NCBI GenBank assembly: GCA_964587525.1
Contig: CAZPLZ010000177.1
Span: forward strand, 1-6,831
Length of the DNA: 6,831 bases
Direction of reading: 5' to 3'
DNA from: CAZPLZ01 sp964587525
GTDB lineage: Bacteria; Oederibacteriota; CAKKQC01
The notes beneath the pieces were generated by a model that saw only the letters and a program-made list of their open reading frames with translations, made no database searches and was not told where the DNA came from. Of the stretch, positions 6,642 through 6,831 are shown piece after piece. The position numbers and the translations under genes were made by a program. Every line of letters starts with the position of its first letter. The first letter of the stretch is position 1.

Positions 6642-6831
6642 ATTCACTGCGCGCCATGGTGGCCGTGTGGGTGGCCCTCGTCTCGGGAACAGCGCTTGGC
6701 CGCCCCGCGAAGAATGTCGAGACACTTAAGCCGCTTCTGGAGTTGATTGCCACCGTACAGGAACATTACGCCAGCGACTCGCGAATGACAACCCAGGGTC
6801 TGATCAATGGAGCCCTCAGGGGGATGATCGG
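6638..6831 (+). CDS. N-terminus of a second S41-type processing-protease homologue (3' end outside window)
   Basis: ATG 6638 overlaps the preceding stop as ATGA, and 64 full codons are visible before the window ends. A signal peptide is clear (MNSLRAMVAVWVALVSGTALG). The mature start, ETLKPLLELIATVQEHY followed by INGALRGMI, matches the helical N-terminal region of CtpA proteins, where a GAI-GML-like motif usually precedes LDPHS. It aligns without gaps to the upstream S41 protein (SLKPFLKAMEMIQTRY), with about 10 of 36 identical residues by eye, so the two look like diverged tandem paralogues. Its GALRGMI is nearer the usual CtpA spelling than the KAEEGVV of the upstream copy, which hints that this copy may be the active enzyme. 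The PDZ and catalytic domains lie outside the window, so family and activity remain provisional. Confidence 0.68.
   Translation, partial: MNSLRAMVAVWVALVSGTALGRPAKNVETLKPLLELIATVQEHYASDSRMTTQGLINGALRGMI

Noticed and set aside
1..6831. CRISPR arrays, tRNA or rRNA genes, insertion sequences, prophage genes
   Set aside because: I saw no regularly spaced repeats, tRNA-like cloverleaf elements, transposase motifs or terminal inverted repeats on either strand.

Overview
The window looks chromosomal, from a Gram-negative (diderm) bacterium. The evidence is two proteins with outer-membrane or cell-surface character at the left, a periplasmic EnvC-type amidase activator and exported S41-family proteins. 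Most of the window is GC-rich (by eye about 60%); the first ~400 bases look lower (about 50% in a hand-counted stretch). No marker fixes the lineage. The mix of a FlgD-Ig-like C-terminal module, a PolA without proofreading motifs and an envC/ctp pair would suit an uncultured diderm phylum, but that is a guess.

Layout, all genes on the + strand. (1) Bases 2-394 hold the 3' end of a gene entering from the left: a likely final beta-strand, a basic linker and a FlgD-Ig-like module. (2) About 345-1265 hold a predicted small outer-membrane beta-barrel protein with an ambiguous start. (3) Bases 1266-1457 are non-coding, with an extended -10 promoter (TGATATAAT) and a perfect 9-bp inverted repeat just before polA. 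(4) Bases 1458-3983 encode a complete DNA polymerase I (841 aa) with intact 5'-nuclease and polymerase motifs and a decayed 3'-5' exonuclease domain; a GC-rich palindromic repeat lies in frame in its interdomain linker. (5) Bases 3976-5121 encode an EnvC-like protein, overlapping polA by 8 bases. (6) Bases 5118-6641 encode a CtpA/Prc-like S41 protein with PDZ, overlapping envC by 4 bases; its catalytic Ser and Lys positions are substituted. (7) Bases 6638-6831 hold the first 64 codons of a second, related S41-type protein, again overlapping by 4 bases and cut by the window end.

The four genes from polA onward look like one translationally coupled transcript, presumably driven by the promoter before polA. 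Genes 5-7 suggest a periplasmic peptidoglycan-remodelling module: a non-enzymatic LytM factor that would switch on an amidase, plus a pair of C-terminal-processing-protease homologues, the first apparently a pseudoprotease. The most interesting points are the predicted dead S41 protein in tandem with a second copy, the palindromic repeat domesticated inside polA, and the coupling of polA to envelope genes.
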